This document shows, in pieces, positions 7,803 through 8,426 of a stretch of DNA of 8,426 nt. The stretch is from CAYVUV01 sp964455095 (GTDB lineage Bacteria; Desulfobacterota; Binatia; HRBIN30; CADEER01): assembly GCA_964455095.1 (NCBI GenBank), contig CAYVUV010000407.1, forward strand, positions 1 through 8,426. The letters are read 5' to 3'. Made by a program: the position numbers and the translations under genes. Numbering within the stretch: the stretch's first letter is position 1; each line of letters starts with the position of its first letter. The notes under the pieces were generated by a model. The model ran no database searches, was not told the DNA's origin, and was given only the letters and a program-made list of their open reading frames with translations.

Positions 7803-7833
7803 TGTGACAGACCCCATTCTGGGGTAAGTTACA
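7803..7833. repeat. 31-bp imperfect palindrome at the start of the right-end gene
   Basis: A core of ACCCCA (7811-7816) and TGGGGT (7820-7825) around TTC is perfect, and it extends outward to TGTGAC (7803) against GTTACA (7833), with 11 of 14 arm positions pairing. It ends 3 bp before the ATG at 7837 and marks the change in composition. It could be an operator for the gene that follows, or a REP/MITE-type element end; the sequence alone does not decide. Confidence 0.6.
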
Positions 7834-7836
7834 GGG

Positions 7837-8426
7837 ATGCAATTGGCACACGATCCAGCCGAAGGAGGAGCCGCGTCCAAGGCCCCCGTCGAGGTAACAC
7901 CGCTCAAGTGCCGCGACATCGCATTATCGCTTACGGCTTCACTCGCATACTTCGATGTCAAGCCCCATCCGAGATCTGATCTGGCGCTTATGATCACTGA
8001 CCTCGAGTGGATGGCTGACAATGGCGGACTGCCCATCGGGAGCCTTGGCGCCGCAAGGACAGACAAAACTCGCGCACTCCACGGTTTAGCCCGGCTCATT
8101 CAGGCACAGGAGGTGGCACGAATTCTCCGGTGCTGCCAAGCGGTGAGAGGAGCGGAGAAGAAGATAGGCCAACTTGCAAGCCAGCTGGACCGACTGCGAA
8201 CCGTAGCCAAACCGGCCCAAGCAACCCTGTTTGAGCTCGACATTGCTGCGCGTCTCTCACGCTTTCTCCCTGAGGTGACCCTTGCAGATCCGCCGGCTCC
8301 GGACGTCGTCTTGACCGTTCCAGACGTTGGACAACTCGGGTTCGAATGCAAGCGCCCACTAGGCAGAAAGGGTCTCCGGAGAGCTCTTCTGGATGCGACC
8401 GAGCTCATCAAGTGCCAAGAGTTCCC
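7837..8426 (+). CDS. PD-(D/E)XK nuclease-like protein, C-terminus beyond the window
   Basis: The frame is open from ATG 7837 to the right edge (196 residues, incomplete), with an in-frame TAA at 7825-7827 just upstream, so this is the first usable start; the AGGG before it is a weak ribosome site. Residues 1-125 match no family I know; part of it (81-121) looks helical with heptad-like spacing. From 130 the order FELDIAARL (E133), then PDVVLTV (D156), then GFECKRPLG (E170-x-K172) fits the alpha-E, D and ExK elements of the PD-(D/E)XK nuclease fold, as in many restriction- and defence-related proteins. Codon use is unlike the neighbours: 20 of the first 50 codons end in A or T, against 2 of 50 around the copA CPC motif. 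That points to horizontal acquisition. A role in defence is only inference, because no partner gene is in view. Confidence 0.65.
   Translation, partial: MQLAHDPAEGGAASKAPVEVTPLKCRDIALSLTASLAYFDVKPHPRSDLALMITDLEWMADNGGLPIGSLGAARTDKTRALHGLARLIQAQEVARILRCCQAVRGAEKKIGQLASQLDRLRTVAKPAQATLFELDIAARLSRFLPEVTLADPPAPDVVLTVPDVGQLGFECKRPLGRKGLRRALLDATELIKCQEF

Overview
The window is GC-rich (about 70 percent by eye, with codon third positions almost always G or C) and looks like a chromosomal segment of an environmental Gram-negative bacterium with short intergenic spaces and GC-rich interspersed hairpin repeats. I cannot place the lineage from sequence alone. Nothing here is ribosomal or a tRNA, and no intact transposase is visible.

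Layout: (1) positions 1-416, minus strand, the N-terminal part of a flippase-like (LPG-synthase TM region, UPF0104-type) membrane protein that leaves the window at the left edge. (2) 417-686, a non-coding block with five GC-rich hairpins, three of them in a 34-bp tandem repeat. (3) 687-1490, minus, a phytanoyl-CoA dioxygenase (PhyH)-family Fe(II)/2-oxoglutarate oxygenase. (4) 1644-4028, plus, a copper-exporting P1B-type ATPase (CopA type) with N-terminal YHS and CPMHPE-type metal-binding modules in place of HMA domains. (5) 4135-4963, minus, a two-gene operon arsR-arsI: a repressor with a C-terminal cysteine cluster and an ArsI/CadI-type C-As lyase, with a clear promoter and operator directly upstream. 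(6) 5072-6965, minus, a two-gene operon of a bacterial ERG4/ERG24-family sterol reductase and a classical short-chain dehydrogenase. (7) 7177-7584, minus, a GFA/CENP-V zinc protein with its own likely intrinsic terminator. (8) 7684-7795, a small NTF2/SnoaL-like remnant. (9) 7837-8426, plus, the start of a PD-(D/E)XK nuclease-like gene with visibly different codon use, cut by the right edge.

Functionally, copA and arsRI form a metal(loid)-resistance cluster of convergent units: Cu(I) efflux next to detoxification of trivalent methylarsenicals. The sterol reductase and SDR look like lipid (possibly sterol) metabolism. The right end, with a palindrome, a gene remnant and an abrupt change in codon use, looks like the edge of a horizontally acquired accessory segment. 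The most noteworthy items are the arsR-arsI unit with its near-leaderless arsR and palindromic operator, the bacterial sterol reductase-SDR pair, and the unrecognised nuclease-like gene at the right edge.
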